Shown: positions 1 through 9,137, counted from the first letter of the stretch. The stretch is DNA of 64,000 nucleotides from Mannheimia glucosida (GCF_046267875.1 NZ_CP176502.1:434001-498000); one strand, 5' to 3'. The notes: generated by a model from the letters alone, not told the origin. Made by a program: numbers and translations.

Positions 1-449
1 TGATTAATGGTAACCGACCACGCCCGATACAAACTCTCCGCTACCACCACCCGCACCAGTGGGTGTGGTAAGGTTAAAGGCGACAACGACCAACTCTGCT
101 CGGCAGCGGCTTTGCATTCCGGCGATAATCCTTCTGGGCCGCCAATCAATAACGCTACATCTCGCCCATCGTTTTTCCAGCCCTCTAACTGAGTGGCTAA
201 CTGCTCGGTTGTCCACGCTTTTCCCGGAATATCCAAAGTCACGATTTTTGCCTTGCCCGCTGCCGCCAACATTGCTTTGCCTTCAAGCTCAAGAATGCGT
301 TTAGTATCAGCATTCTTGCCCCGTTTTCCTGCCGGAATTTCCACCAACTCAAACGGCATCTCTTTCGGAAAACGGCGTTGATACTCTTCAAACCCTGTCG
401 TTACCCACGCCGGCATTTTAGTGCCAACCGCAATTAATTGAATTTTCAT
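1..449 (-). CDS. rlmH: 23S rRNA (pseudouridine1915-N3)-methyltransferase RlmH, 3' end cut by window
   Basis: RlmH is a SPOUT-family methyltransferase that methylates pseudouridine 1915 in helix 69 of 23S rRNA, using SAM, on assembled 70S ribosomes. The frame opens with MKIQLIAVGTKMP at 449 and contains the family landmarks FPKEMPFEL, ILxLEGKAML, LDIPGKAW and the SAM-knot segment LLIGGPEGLSPECK. It stays open to base 1 (149 codons), close to the family's roughly 155 residues, so only the last few codons are missing. It lies directly downstream of rsfS, the usual ribosome-maturation pair. The identification is secure; the C-terminus cannot be seen. Confidence 0.93.
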   Translation of the reverse strand, partial: MKIQLIAVGTKMPAWVTTGFEEYQRRFPKEMPFELVEIPAGKRGKNADTKRILELEGKAMLAAAGKAKIVTLDIPGKAWTTEQLATQLEGWKNDGRDVALLIGGPEGLSPECKAAAEQSWSLSPLTLPHPLVRVVVAESLYRAWSVTIN

Positions 450-526
450 CTCTCTTTCACTTACAAGCAGTTTAATTTGCAAAAAATGTTATAAAAATCA
501 CCGCTTGTCGTTCCTTATTGAACTGA

Positions 527-841
527 CTACGCCCAAAGTTTTTCTAATTGATACATCTCACGGCTATCGGATTGCAACAAGTGAACGATCGCCTGTCCGA
601 AATCCACCACAATCCAATCGGCAACCGCTTTACCTTCATCTCCAAACACCTCGAACCCAGCCTGTTTTGCTTCCGTAATTAAACGCTCTGCCGTTGAAGC
701 AACGTGACGGCTCGATGTGCCGGTGGCTAAAATCATTGTATCGGTAATGCTGGATTTCCCTTTCACATCAATGGCTAAAATATCTTTTGCTTTTAAATCA
801 TCTAAGGTATTGGTTAAAAATTCGACTAAATTCTGTTCCAC
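527..841 (-). CDS. rsfS: ribosome silencing factor RsfS
   Basis: RsfS (RsfA/Iojap family, 104 residues, normal length) binds ribosomal protein L14 on the 50S subunit. It blocks subunit joining when nutrients are scarce. The sequence shows the family core: LDDLKAKDILAIDVKGKSSITD near the N-terminus, then ATGTSSRHV, and AVADWIVVDFGQAIVHLL near the C-terminus. It is cotranscribed with rlmH, 77 bp downstream. Its start is followed upstream by an inverted uptake-signal pair that ends the next transcript, so its own promoter should lie in roughly 842-905. Confidence 0.95.
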   Translation of the reverse strand: MEQNLVEFLTNTLDDLKAKDILAIDVKGKSSITDTMILATGTSSRHVASTAERLITEAKQAGFEVFGDEGKAVADWIVVDFGQAIVHLLQSDSREMYQLEKLWA

Positions 842-910
842 GTTTATTTTCTCATTCTATCTTGTAAAAGCGTTGGATTTTAACACAGATTGGACAGATA
901 AAAGAAAGAA

Positions 911-950
911 AGCGGTCATTTTTGCAAGATTTTTTGCAAAAATGACCGCT
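911..950 (-). terminator. inverted uptake-signal pair, terminator downstream of EamA gene
   Basis: A 17-bp arm at 911-927 is repeated as its exact reverse complement at 934-950, with a 6-base loop. Both arms are uptake signal sequences (AAGCGGTC core plus a T-run), so transcripts from either strand would form a hairpin with U-rich sides. It lies past the end of the EamA gene and upstream of rsfS, the right place to end the EamA transcript. Confidence 0.7.
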
Positions 951-1012
951 TGTTACTTACTCTAAAATGCCTAACTGCTTCCAATACTATGGCATATTTG
1001 CTTTTGTTTTAC

Positions 1013-1882
1013 CTATTTTTTGAGTCGTAGAATAGGGAGTCGATAAATAATCAATGCTATCAAAATCAAGCTGCAACCTAGCCATTTTGTCGCACTAAGT
1101 TGTTCCCCCAATAACATCACGCTCAATAACAATGTCCAAACCGGCTCAAGTAACATAATGAGTGCAGAAGTACCAATATGGCAATATTTTTGCCCCAGTG
1201 TTTGCATTAAAAAACGTAAATTTGTCGCAATCAATACACTTGCGGCAAACCAGAACCACACTTCAGTGGGAATCGGGAAATGCCAAGTTTCCATAAAATA
1301 GGAATACAAGCTACAGACCGCACCAACCATCGCCAATTGAATGGTAATTAAAGGAAACAATGGGACTTGTTTGGCATATTGATTATTTAACACAAAATAT
1401 AACGCCCCAAACACTGATGACACCAGAAAAATCGTACTGCCTAGGGAAAAATGAAAGATGCCTTTCTCGGCAGAAAGAAAGTAAAGCCCACTTAATGCAA
1501 TGGGTAAGGCTAACCAAAAAATCTTCGGTGGCGTATGTTTGAATATCAACCAAGAGAGCAAAGGAGCAATCAGCATCGCAAGGCTCACCAAAAAAGCCCC
1601 TTCACCAAACACTGTACTAAAAGCCAGCCCCAATACCCAAAAAATAGTATAAATTCCGTAAGTAAGACCAGTAATCACCGAATATTTAACTTGAACCTTA
1701 TCTAAACAATACAGCTCTCGATAAGAAAAAGGCAGAAGAATCAAAGAGGCTAATATAAAACGTCCTCCCATAAAACCAATAGGCGGTAATCCCACCAAAG
1801 CATGCTTAGAGAAAAACCAACCCGCTGCAGCAATAAAGGTAACGAGAAAAAGGATTATTTCGCCGAAATATTTTTTGAACAT
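1013..1882 (-). CDS. EamA/DMT family transporter
   Basis: This is a hydrophobic inner-membrane protein of about 289 residues with roughly ten predicted membrane segments in two repeated EamA halves. The features PPIGFMGGRFILASLILLPF in the first half and GTSALIMLLEPVWTLLLSVMLLGE in the second are typical of drug/metabolite exporters (RhaT/YdcZ-like). I place the start at the ATG ending at 1882 because AGGA sits 8 bases upstream; the longer reading from 1900 would need a TTG without a ribosome site. The substrate cannot be told from sequence. It stands alone, with terminators on both sides. Confidence 0.85.
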   Translation of the reverse strand: MFKKYFGEIILFLVTFIAAAGWFFSKHALVGLPPIGFMGGRFILASLILLPFSYRELYCLDKVQVKYSVITGLTYGIYTIFWVLGLAFSTVFGEGAFLVSLAMLIAPLLSWLIFKHTPPKIFWLALPIALSGLYFLSAEKGIFHFSLGSTIFLVSSVFGALYFVLNNQYAKQVPLFPLITIQLAMVGAVCSLYSYFMETWHFPIPTEVWFWFAASVLIATNLRFLMQTLGQKYCHIGTSALIMLLEPVWTLLLSVMLLGEQLSATKWLGCSLILIALIIYRLPILRLKK

Positions 1883-1901
1883 AAAGAATCCTGAAAACAA
1901 A

Positions 1902-1928
1902 GGCTAGCAATAAACTAGCCTTTATTTT
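1902..1928 (-). terminator. intrinsic terminator of the PPM phosphatase gene
   Basis: A 6-bp stem (GGCTAG / CTAGCC at 1902-1907 and 1915-1920) is followed by T-rich sequence on both strands. It sits just beyond the stop codon of the phosphatase gene and before the EamA start, so it most likely ends the phosphatase transcript. Confidence 0.6.
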
Positions 1929-1930
1929 AG

Positions 1931-2875
1931 CTATTTTGAGCGATAAATTAATACTGCTCTATCGTCAAAAGTGTAATTCCCTTTGGCTACACCCTTAGTT
2001 GAAGGGTTATCTATTCTTAATGGATCTGTTTTTAACTGATATTCTAGTGCTTTTTCATATGCTTCGATAGAGACTTCTTCTGGATAAGTCTCATAGCCAT
2101 CTGAAGAAAGCTCGATAACTTTTGGTGTCTTATCAAATTTCCAAACTTTTAAAGCCTCTTTCGGAATTTCAAACCCATCTATCGCCCAGTATTGGAATGC
2201 TTTAGGTGCATTAGGGTTATTTTGAAATTCAGATTGGCGAGTTAATAACGGCATAATATAGAAACGCCCGATATCATTTTCTTCAATCTGTTCATTAGAG
2301 AGCTTTAAATCTTTTAAAATCTTGACACGTAAAGCACTATTTAATTCATCAACATATTTTCCTTCATCATTGTATTTCACATTGTCAATACGTGCTTTTG
2401 AATCACCAATTGCAACTAACTCATTTTGAGTAAAATCATACCAAATTAATGTTGCTGTTGGTCGAAAGTGAGGAGTATTTTTAAAATCCACATCCGGATT
2501 TTTTGCATAAAACTCGCTAAATTTCTCATTAATCAATGCTAAAATTTTTTCTTTATCTGTTCCGGCAGGCAAAGATTGGAATACTTCTTGGATGATATCT
2601 CTGCTAACTCTACCTCCTTTTTTACCGTCATATTTCTTGCCCGATTTATCCGTAGCACCATCAAAGACAGCTAGATAATGATCATTGAAAAATAATCCAT
2701 CTTCACAAATTTGATTATTTTTCTCACCAGCTCCACCTTTTCCTTGAATAAAATATTCAAGGTTTCCCTTTTCCAAATTGTGTAAAACCGGCTTATCATA
2801 AGTCAGGTTATCCGCAGCCAATGCAGGTAATGACATTATAGAAAGTAATGATAATAACTGATACGATTTCTTCAT
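1931..2875 (-). CDS. exported PP2C (PPM-type) serine/threonine phosphatase-like protein
   Basis: The protein has 314 residues. A signal peptide occupies residues 1-20 (lysines, LLSLLSIMSL core, ALA-A cleavage site), so it should be exported to the periplasm or beyond. The mature part shows the ordered metal-binding motifs of PPM phosphatases: E58-D59, FDGATD with D72, a TATLIWY strand followed by IGDSKAR (D158), SSDGY (D259), and FDDRAVLIY (D304/D305). These match the canonical ED, DGxG, GDSR, SDG and DN motifs of Mn/Mg-dependent phosphatases. Exported family members are unusual; most act in the cytoplasm with Hanks-type kinases. No kinase or secretion gene lies nearby. The substrate is unknown. 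The fold assignment is by motif only. Confidence 0.65.
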   Translation of the reverse strand: MKKSYQLLSLLSIMSLPALAADNLTYDKPVLHNLEKGNLEYFIQGKGGAGEKNNQICEDGLFFNDHYLAVFDGATDKSGKKYDGKKGGRVSRDIIQEVFQSLPAGTDKEKILALINEKFSEFYAKNPDVDFKNTPHFRPTATLIWYDFTQNELVAIGDSKARIDNVKYNDEGKYVDELNSALRVKILKDLKLSNEQIEENDIGRFYIMPLLTRQSEFQNNPNAPKAFQYWAIDGFEIPKEALKVWKFDKTPKVIELSSDGYETYPEEVSIEAYEKALEYQLKTDPLRIDNPSTKGVAKGNYTFDDRAVLIYRSK

Positions 2876-2930
2876 AAGAATCTCCTTTTAATTAAATATT
2901 ATTCGCTATCGGTATAGCCCCAAAATAAAA

Positions 2931-2957
2931 GGTATTAAGACAATATATCTTAATACC
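2931..2957 (-). terminator. terminator of the uxuA/TRAP operon
   Basis: A perfect 10-bp inverted repeat (2931-2940 and 2948-2957) with a 7-base loop is followed on the minus strand by a T-rich run. It sits 13 bp beyond the uxuA stop and before the phosphatase gene, which fits the end of the long minus-strand operon. Confidence 0.75.
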
Positions 2958-2969
2958 TCTATACTTTAA

Positions 2970-4154
2970 TTAATCATCAAAATACACTCTTTTTAACGCC
3001 AACTCCAATCCTCGGAACTCCGCTAATCCTCTTAAACGACCAATCGCAGAATAGCCCGGGTTGGTTTTTTTCTTCAGATCATCGAGCATTTGATGGCCGT
3101 GATCCGGACGCATTGGAATTAAGCGGTGATCGCCATTTGCCTTACGGCGATATTCTTCGGTAAGTAACGCTTTCACCACGCCAAACATATCGACATCTCC
3201 GGCAAGATGATCCGCCTCGTGGAAGCTTTGTGGATTTTCTTCACGTTGGGTGGCTCGTAAGTGGGCAAAATAAATACGATCTGCAAACTGCTCTGCCATT
3301 TTAACCAAATCATTCTCAGCTAATACACCGTATGAACCGGTACAGAACGTGAAACCATTGGCTGCAAGCGGTTGAGTTTCCACAAACCATTGCATATCCT
3401 CTATGGTTGAAACAATGCGTGGCAGGCCTAAAATCGAGCGTGGTGGATCGTCAGGGTGAATTGCCATACGAATGCCCACTTCTTGTGCAACCGGCACAAT
3501 CTCATTTAAGAAATAAGCTAAATGTGTGCGGAATTTTTCAGCCGAGATCCCTTTATAGCGGTCAAGCTGTGCTTGGAATTCCTCGAGCGTATAACCTTCC
3601 TCAGACCCCGGCAAACCGGCAATGATATTTTTGGTTAATTTTGCAATATCAGCTTCGCTCATCTGCTCAAAATAGGCTTTGGCTTCGGCTTGTTCTGCTG
3701 ATGAGTAAGTTGCGTCCGCTCCCGGACGTTTTAAGATATATAACTCAAACGCGGCAAAAGCCACTTGGTCAAAACGTAATGCTTTTGAGCCGTCAGGCAT
3801 TTCATACTCCAGATCGGTACGAGTCCAATCTAGCACCGGCATAAAGTTATAGCAAACCGTATCAATCCCACAGCTTGCCAAATTACGCAAGGTTTGCTTA
3901 TAGTTATCAATCCATTGCTGATAGTTGCCTGTTTGAGTTTTGATTTCTTCGTGAACAGGCACACTTTCTACCACCGACCAAACCAGCCCTTTTTCAGCTA
4001 ATAATGCCTTACGTTTATTAATTTCCTCAACCGACCACACCTGCCCGTTGGGAATATGGTGCAACGCTGTCACAATCCCCGTTGCCCCTGCTTGTCTTAC
4101 ATCATCTAAAGATACTGGATCATTTGGTCCATACCAACGCCATGCTTGTTCCAT
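2970..4154 (-). CDS. uxuA: D-mannonate dehydratase
   Basis: UxuA dehydrates D-mannonate to 2-dehydro-3-deoxy-D-gluconate (KDG) in the cytoplasm, using a divalent metal. The 394-residue length is normal. Family landmarks are visible: MEQAWRWYGPNDPVSL at the N-terminus, YNFMPVLDWTRTDL, MAIHPDDPPRSILGLPRI, FCTGSYG, and MRPDHGHQM near the C-terminus; the His, Asp and Cys residues in these blocks are the usual metal ligands. The start has a good ribosome site (AAGGAG). It is the last gene of the minus arm of the hexuronate locus, 18 bp after uxuR. Its substrate should come from the SDR oxidoreductase on the other arm. Confidence 0.97.
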   Translation of the reverse strand: MEQAWRWYGPNDPVSLDDVRQAGATGIVTALHHIPNGQVWSVEEINKRKALLAEKGLVWSVVESVPVHEEIKTQTGNYQQWIDNYKQTLRNLASCGIDTVCYNFMPVLDWTRTDLEYEMPDGSKALRFDQVAFAAFELYILKRPGADATYSSAEQAEAKAYFEQMSEADIAKLTKNIIAGLPGSEEGYTLEEFQAQLDRYKGISAEKFRTHLAYFLNEIVPVAQEVGIRMAIHPDDPPRSILGLPRIVSTIEDMQWFVETQPLAANGFTFCTGSYGVLAENDLVKMAEQFADRIYFAHLRATQREENPQSFHEADHLAGDVDMFGVVKALLTEEYRRKANGDHRLIPMRPDHGHQMLDDLKKKTNPGYSAIGRLRGLAEFRGLELALKRVYFDD

Positions 4155-4172
4155 CGTAAACTCCTTATCTAA

Positions 4173-4922
4173 TTAAAAATTGACAGCCAAAGGGCTAACA
4201 TTAAACAGATAACCATCAAAATTCGGATCATCTAAATCCGATAATTCAAACAGTTTTTGTTTCACATTTTCCAAATGCTGCCACATCATTTTTCGTGCCA
4301 ATACAGGATCTTTACGCTGTATTGCCGCAATAATATTTTCGTGATCTTTTAACCATAACGTGCGGTAACTTTGATCGGGAATATGTGAATGTAACCCTTT
4401 CCACATCGGGCTATTGGTTCGATACTCCCATAAATCTTTTTGCATACGGATAATCACTTCATTTTGCGTTATTTCAGCAATCGCTTTATGAAAATCTTCA
4501 TCTGCAACATAATCTTCATCACCGTGTTCTAAGGTTCTGCGTTCACGCTCTAAAATCTCTTTTAAGTGTAAAACATCTGCCCGAGTGGCTTGAATAGCAG
4601 CGAACTCGGCAATACTACTTTCCAATAGCTGCCTTGCTTGCAACAGTTCAAAAGGACCAACATCAGGCAACTCTTCCGTTTCCTCAGCATTTGATTTGGG
4701 TAAATTAATCACATAAACACCTGAGCCTTTACGCACTTCAATTAAATTTTCCAGCTCAAGCATAATCAGTGCTTCACGAATAACGGTACGGCTGACATTA
4801 AAGTAATTAGATAAATCACGCTCTGGCGGTAATTTATCCCCTACTTTGTATGCACCACTTAATAATTCTGCTTTTAATTCTTGCCCGATTTTTTTATAAG
4901 AGCGTAGATCTTCCGCTGCCAT
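4173..4922 (-). CDS. uxuR: GntR/FadR-family repressor of hexuronate genes (UxuR-like)
   Basis: The 249-residue regulator has an N-terminal winged helix (about residues 5-75, with DKLPPERDLSNYFNVSRTVIREALIMLELENLIEVRKGSGVYV) typical of GntR proteins. An all-helical FCD effector domain (about 95-235) contains the DEDFHKAIAEIT metal-site segment. In enterics UxuR represses uxuAB and responds to fructuronate/mannonate. Here it lies between the GH31 gene and uxuA in the same operon, so it should regulate its own transcription. A matching palindrome is present at 9168-9183. The assignment as UxuR rather than ExuR rests on context. Confidence 0.87.
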   Translation of the reverse strand: MAAEDLRSYKKIGQELKAELLSGAYKVGDKLPPERDLSNYFNVSRTVIREALIMLELENLIEVRKGSGVYVINLPKSNAEETEELPDVGPFELLQARQLLESSIAEFAAIQATRADVLHLKEILERERRTLEHGDEDYVADEDFHKAIAEITQNEVIIRMQKDLWEYRTNSPMWKGLHSHIPDQSYRTLWLKDHENIIAAIQRKDPVLARKMMWQHLENVKQKLFELSDLDDPNFDGYLFNVSPLAVNF

Positions 4923-4933
4923 AATGCCTTCTA

Positions 4934-7312
4934 TTAAATATCTGTAATGGGTAATACATAGCCATCTTCAACAGGTTTACCGTTTATGATTAATCGGCGT
5001 TGTTCCTTATGAGGCAATCTAAAGACCCATTCTTTATACTGTGGCTCATAATGACCTGTTTTGGTTAAATTGATTTGAATCGTTTGATTGGTACAAATTA
5101 ACTCAATGTCTAAGGTTAAATGTTTACCGCTTAAATAATCAAAACTGACACCATCATCATCAAAAATAGAGAGGTTGGTTTTGCCTTGATCAATAAACGG
5201 CATAATTAATAATTCACGATAATCATCGGTTAATGTATTGGCTCGCCCTTTTAAACCTAGTGGGATAATAGAACCTGCTCTTAGGAATAAAGGAATACGT
5301 TCCAACGGTGCATCAACCGTCACGTTCTCACCGCCATAGTACCATTGGTGAGTATAAAAATCATACCAACCCGTATAATTACAAGGTAAATAGACCTCAC
5401 GTTTACGTTGCCCAGCCTCCACCACAGAAGCCACTAATAAATCTCTGCCGAATAAGTAATCATCATTTTCAGCAAAGGTGTTTGCATCATTTTCGTGATC
5501 TAAAAAGGTTGGGCGTAGCATTGGTTCTGCGTGTTTATGTGCTAACCATAATAAGTTATAGATATATGGCATTAAGCGATAACGTAGCTGAATCGTATCT
5601 CGGATAATATTCGTCACCTCAGGATACATCCAAGGCTCATTCACCGTTTTATCATCGTTCCAAGAGTGGATAGTAAAACGAGGGTGCATTACTCCATTTT
5701 GAACCCAACGAACAAATAATTCTGGATCAGGCTTATTACCGGAAAAACCGCCTACATCGTGTCCAACGTTATAAAGGGCTGACAAACTCATTCCTAAGCC
5801 CATTTTGATATTATATTTTAAGGTATGCCAGCTGGTACGGTTGTCACCTGACCACGTCTGTACATAGCGATTCATTCCGGTTGAACCCGAACGAGAAATC
5901 AAATAAGGGCGAGTATTCGGTGCAAACTCTTGTTGAGCTTCAAAAGAGGCTTTCATCATCAGCAAGGGTTGAAGTGGACGAATTAACTTCACCGGCAACC
6001 CTTTACCGAAGAAATGGCATTTAGCATAATCGTCCCAAACCTCAAACTCGTTATTATCATTCCAAGTTGAGCTAATGCCCATTTCCAGCAACTGTGATTT
6101 CACATTGGCTTTCCACCACGCCACTGTTGCCGGATTAGTGAAATCTAAGTGCGAGCCTTCATCGTCCCAAAACATTGAACGTTCCGGGTTATCAGATTCC
6201 GAATCCTGAATAAACAAGCTTTTCTCGGCAACTTCATCGTAGCGAGGGTGATCTTGCAACAAACAAGGTTTTATATTGGCAGCTAAGTGCATTCCTGCAT
6301 CAGAAAAATACTGACTCATTAATTTTGGCTGCGGCACTTTGTCGTAATTCCAGTTAAACACATAGCGTTTACCGTTAATCGAAGTATAGCCGGAGGATAA
6401 CTGGAATGAATCACACGGAATATTATGTTCACGACATAAATCCACAAATTTTTTCAGCTGTTCTTGTGCATCTGGTGCATCGGTATAGCTCATTGTTGAA
6501 CCGCTATAACCTAAACTCCAACGAGGTCCGAAAATAGTACCACCGGTAAGTTGAGTATATTTTTTAGTCACATCAAGGATTTGAGGACCTAAAATCATAT
6601 AGTAATCTAGGTCTCCATCTTCTGCTTTGTAATTTCGGTAATAAGCGTGGTAGTTATCAATTTCGCTACCCAGCACAAACCAACACGGAGCTAAGTTATC
6701 ATAATAAATACCGTAGCTAACCTCTTCTGCGTGCGTGATATAAAACGGAATATGCTTATAAAGCGGATCCATAGACTCTGCGTTATATCCCATTGCATCA
6801 ATATTACGCATTTCAAAGCGGCGACCGTGGCGGTTTAAGTTACCCGTTTTTTCGCCTAAACCATAATACTGTTCATTAAGATGGCGATTTAAATAGTGGG
6901 TCACATTAGTGTTAGAAATCCCAAATAAATAAGCACCGGTTTTGCGATCTGATGCAAAGGTTTTCCATTCATTATCTGCCTTATATTGCCATTCCAAATA
7001 AAGCGGTTGATGAACAATCACTTTTAAACAAGCGGTCGAAATTTCCAAAAAATTTGCAAAGGCTTTAATTTCATAATCGGGTAAAGCAAAACCGTCCACA
7101 GACCATTTGTTCCGCCCTTCCCATTGGATATCCGCCTGATTAGGGCTAATTGCCCAGGTTGCAGGCACTTTAAATTCGTTATTACGAGTAAAAGCCACTC
7201 GAAACATACCCTGTTCTAAGACAAAAATATGTAATCCAACACCTCGCTCACACTGAATATCTATTCGGTTATTTTCGTTTTTAATAAACTGCCAATTTTT
7301 TAATGTTTTCAC
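4934..7312 (-). CDS. glycoside hydrolase family 31 (alpha-glucosidase/alpha-xylosidase type)
   Basis: This 792-residue retaining alpha-glycosidase has an N-terminal beta-sandwich (to about 250), a TIM barrel beginning near WSLGYSGSTMSY (266), and C-terminal beta domains. The catalytic nucleophile is D419 in STWNDNNEFE, and the acid/base is D490 in WSGDNRTSW; YYGLGEKTG (149-157) is the usual N-terminal loop. No signal peptide is seen, so it acts in the cytoplasm on a sugar already imported. It lies inside a TRAP/hexuronate operon, 11 bp from uxuR and 15 bp from the TRAP permease gene. It may therefore split a uronic-acid-containing disaccharide, which would be unusual for GH31. The substrate is inferred from context only. 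Confidence 0.88.
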   Translation of the reverse strand: MKTLKNWQFIKNENNRIDIQCERGVGLHIFVLEQGMFRVAFTRNNEFKVPATWAISPNQADIQWEGRNKWSVDGFALPDYEIKAFANFLEISTACLKVIVHQPLYLEWQYKADNEWKTFASDRKTGAYLFGISNTNVTHYLNRHLNEQYYGLGEKTGNLNRHGRRFEMRNIDAMGYNAESMDPLYKHIPFYITHAEEVSYGIYYDNLAPCWFVLGSEIDNYHAYYRNYKAEDGDLDYYMILGPQILDVTKKYTQLTGGTIFGPRWSLGYSGSTMSYTDAPDAQEQLKKFVDLCREHNIPCDSFQLSSGYTSINGKRYVFNWNYDKVPQPKLMSQYFSDAGMHLAANIKPCLLQDHPRYDEVAEKSLFIQDSESDNPERSMFWDDEGSHLDFTNPATVAWWKANVKSQLLEMGISSTWNDNNEFEVWDDYAKCHFFGKGLPVKLIRPLQPLLMMKASFEAQQEFAPNTRPYLISRSGSTGMNRYVQTWSGDNRTSWHTLKYNIKMGLGMSLSALYNVGHDVGGFSGNKPDPELFVRWVQNGVMHPRFTIHSWNDDKTVNEPWMYPEVTNIIRDTIQLRYRLMPYIYNLLWLAHKHAEPMLRPTFLDHENDANTFAENDDYLFGRDLLVASVVEAGQRKREVYLPCNYTGWYDFYTHQWYYGGENVTVDAPLERIPLFLRAGSIIPLGLKGRANTLTDDYRELLIMPFIDQGKTNLSIFDDDGVSFDYLSGKHLTLDIELICTNQTIQINLTKTGHYEPQYKEWVFRLPHKEQRRLIINGKPVEDGYVLPITDI

Positions 7313-7327
7313 GTGAAATCCCTCGAT

Positions 7328-8629
7328 TTAATAACCCAATAAAAGTTGTGGCAAGGCAAGACTTAATGAAGGAACATAAGTCACTAATAGCAATGCTAAG
7401 ATTAATGCAGTATAGAAAGGTAATAACGGTTTAATCACTTGATTAATTTTCACACCGCCTACGGAGCAACCAATAAATAAGGCACTACCAACCGGAGGAG
7501 TACAAATACCGATGGATAAGTTGAACGCCATTAAAATCCCGAAATGTACCGGATCCATACCTAAATCAGTCACAATAGGGAAGAAAATCGGGGTAAAGAT
7601 AAGCAGTGCCGGTGTCATATCCATAAATACACCAACAATAAGTAAAATAATGTTGATGATTAATAAAATCACAATGGGATTATCTGAAATGGCAAGTAGG
7701 CCGTCACTGATCGTATAAGGAATATCGGCATTTGCCATCACCCAAGACATTCCCATTGAGGTGCCAATTAAAAGTAGTACGATTGCGGTAGTTACAACCG
7801 AATCTAAAATCACTTTCGGCAATTCTTTAATGGAGACTTCTCGATAAATCAGCACCGCCAGAACTAAGGTATAAACAACCGCAAATGCCGAAGCTTCAGT
7901 AGCAGTGAAAATACCGCCGATAATACCCCCCATAATCACCACGATTAACCCGAGGCTAGGCAAGGCGTCTAACGTTTTCTTAATCACTTCTGATTTTGTG
8001 GGTTTTGGCGACACCGGATAATTCCGTTTCTTAGCGATATAACCGATGATAAGCATAATGGATAGCCCCATTAAAATGCCCGGTATATAACCTGCCAAGA
8101 ATAAAGCCCCTATTGATGTTCCTCCCGTGACCAATGAATACACAATAAATGTATTACTCGGCGGAATAAGCAAACCCGTTGGGCAAGAGGCAATGTTTAC
8201 CGCAGCAGAAAACGCAGGATCGTAACCTTCCTTTCTTTGCAATGGTGACATAATACCGCCCATTGCCGCCCCTGATGCCACTGCCGAGCCTGAGATGGAA
8301 CCAAACATCATATTTGCCAGCACATTAACGTGAGCCAGTGAACCGGGTAAACGACCGCCAATCACTTTTGCAAATTCAATCAAACGTAATGCAATCCCAC
8401 CTCTATTCATAATATTGCCGGCAAGAATAAAGAATGGAATGGCAAGTAGAGAGAAGCTATCTAAACCTGATGCCATTTTTTGCGTAATAACGGTAATTGC
8501 CGCATCAAACGGAATTGACATCATCACCGTCAGTAGAGAGGCTAAGCCAATCGAAAAAGAAATTGGTACACCAATGAATAGAAAAAGGAAGAAGGTGGTA
8601 CAAAGTACAAGAACGACAGACCATTCCAT
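7328..8629 (-). CDS. TRAP transporter large permease (DctM/UxuM-like)
   Basis: The 433-residue inner-membrane protein is the transport subunit of a TRAP system, which moves organic acids with a sodium gradient and a periplasmic binding protein. It has about 12 predicted membrane segments and the family signatures FLFIGVPISFSIGLAS, AIPFFILAGNIMNRGGIALRL, GSISGSAVASGAAMGGIM and CPTGLLIPPSN, plus FNLSIGICTPPVGSALF in the C-terminal half. It is translated just after the small permease (16-bp gap). The setting argues for a hexuronate such as glucuronate as substrate. Confidence 0.93.
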   Translation of the reverse strand: MEWSVVLVLCTTFFLFLFIGVPISFSIGLASLLTVMMSIPFDAAITVITQKMASGLDSFSLLAIPFFILAGNIMNRGGIALRLIEFAKVIGGRLPGSLAHVNVLANMMFGSISGSAVASGAAMGGIMSPLQRKEGYDPAFSAAVNIASCPTGLLIPPSNTFIVYSLVTGGTSIGALFLAGYIPGILMGLSIMLIIGYIAKKRNYPVSPKPTKSEVIKKTLDALPSLGLIVVIMGGIIGGIFTATEASAFAVVYTLVLAVLIYREVSIKELPKVILDSVVTTAIVLLLIGTSMGMSWVMANADIPYTISDGLLAISDNPIVILLIINIILLIVGVFMDMTPALLIFTPIFFPIVTDLGMDPVHFGILMAFNLSIGICTPPVGSALFIGCSVGGVKINQVIKPLLPFYTALILALLLVTYVPSLSLALPQLLLGY

Positions 8630-8645
8630 AATACGTTCTCCTAAA

Positions 8646-9137
8646 TTAATGTAATGAAGGGACAGGTTTTGCTATCGCAAATAAGTCACGAATAACATAA
8701 ACCAACATAAAAAAGCCGCTTAATGGAATAGCACTATAAATCAACCCCATCTGTACACCTAAAACAGGCGAGACCTGACCGGCATTGATAGTATCATTCA
8801 CTAACTTCACACCGCCATAGCACATAATCAGCACAATAAAACATAAACTGATCAGATTAACGACAAAATGTAAGCGTTTTAATTTATCCGGTGAGGATTC
8901 CAATTTCGTTGCCAACAAATCGATGGCTAAATGCTTTTTCTGACCAAACGCATAAGCAGCACCAATCAAACCTACCCAAATAAATGAAAAACGTGCCAGC
9001 TCATCGGTATATACGCTTGGTGCTTTTAAAATAAAGCGAGAAAAGACCTGCCATACCACGCAACCTACAAGCAAAATGCTAATGACAACGCATAACGTAG
9101 ATAAAATTTTATCAATTTTTAAAACAAAACTATCCAT
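8646..9137 (-). CDS. TRAP transporter small permease (DctQ-like)
   Basis: This 163-residue membrane protein has four predicted membrane helices and the DctQ features VWQVFSRFILKAPSVYTDELARFSFIWVGLIGAAYAF and KKHLAIDLL. It partners with the large permease encoded immediately downstream. It is the first gene of the minus arm; its start has an AGAGG ribosome site, and the shared divergent control region lies upstream at 9138-9362. Confidence 0.92.
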   Translation of the reverse strand: MDSFVLKIDKILSTLCVVISILLVGCVVWQVFSRFILKAPSVYTDELARFSFIWVGLIGAAYAFGQKKHLAIDLLATKLESSPDKLKRLHFVVNLISLCFIVLIMCYGGVKLVNDTINAGQVSPVLGVQMGLIYSAIPLSGFFMLVYVIRDLFAIAKPVPSLH

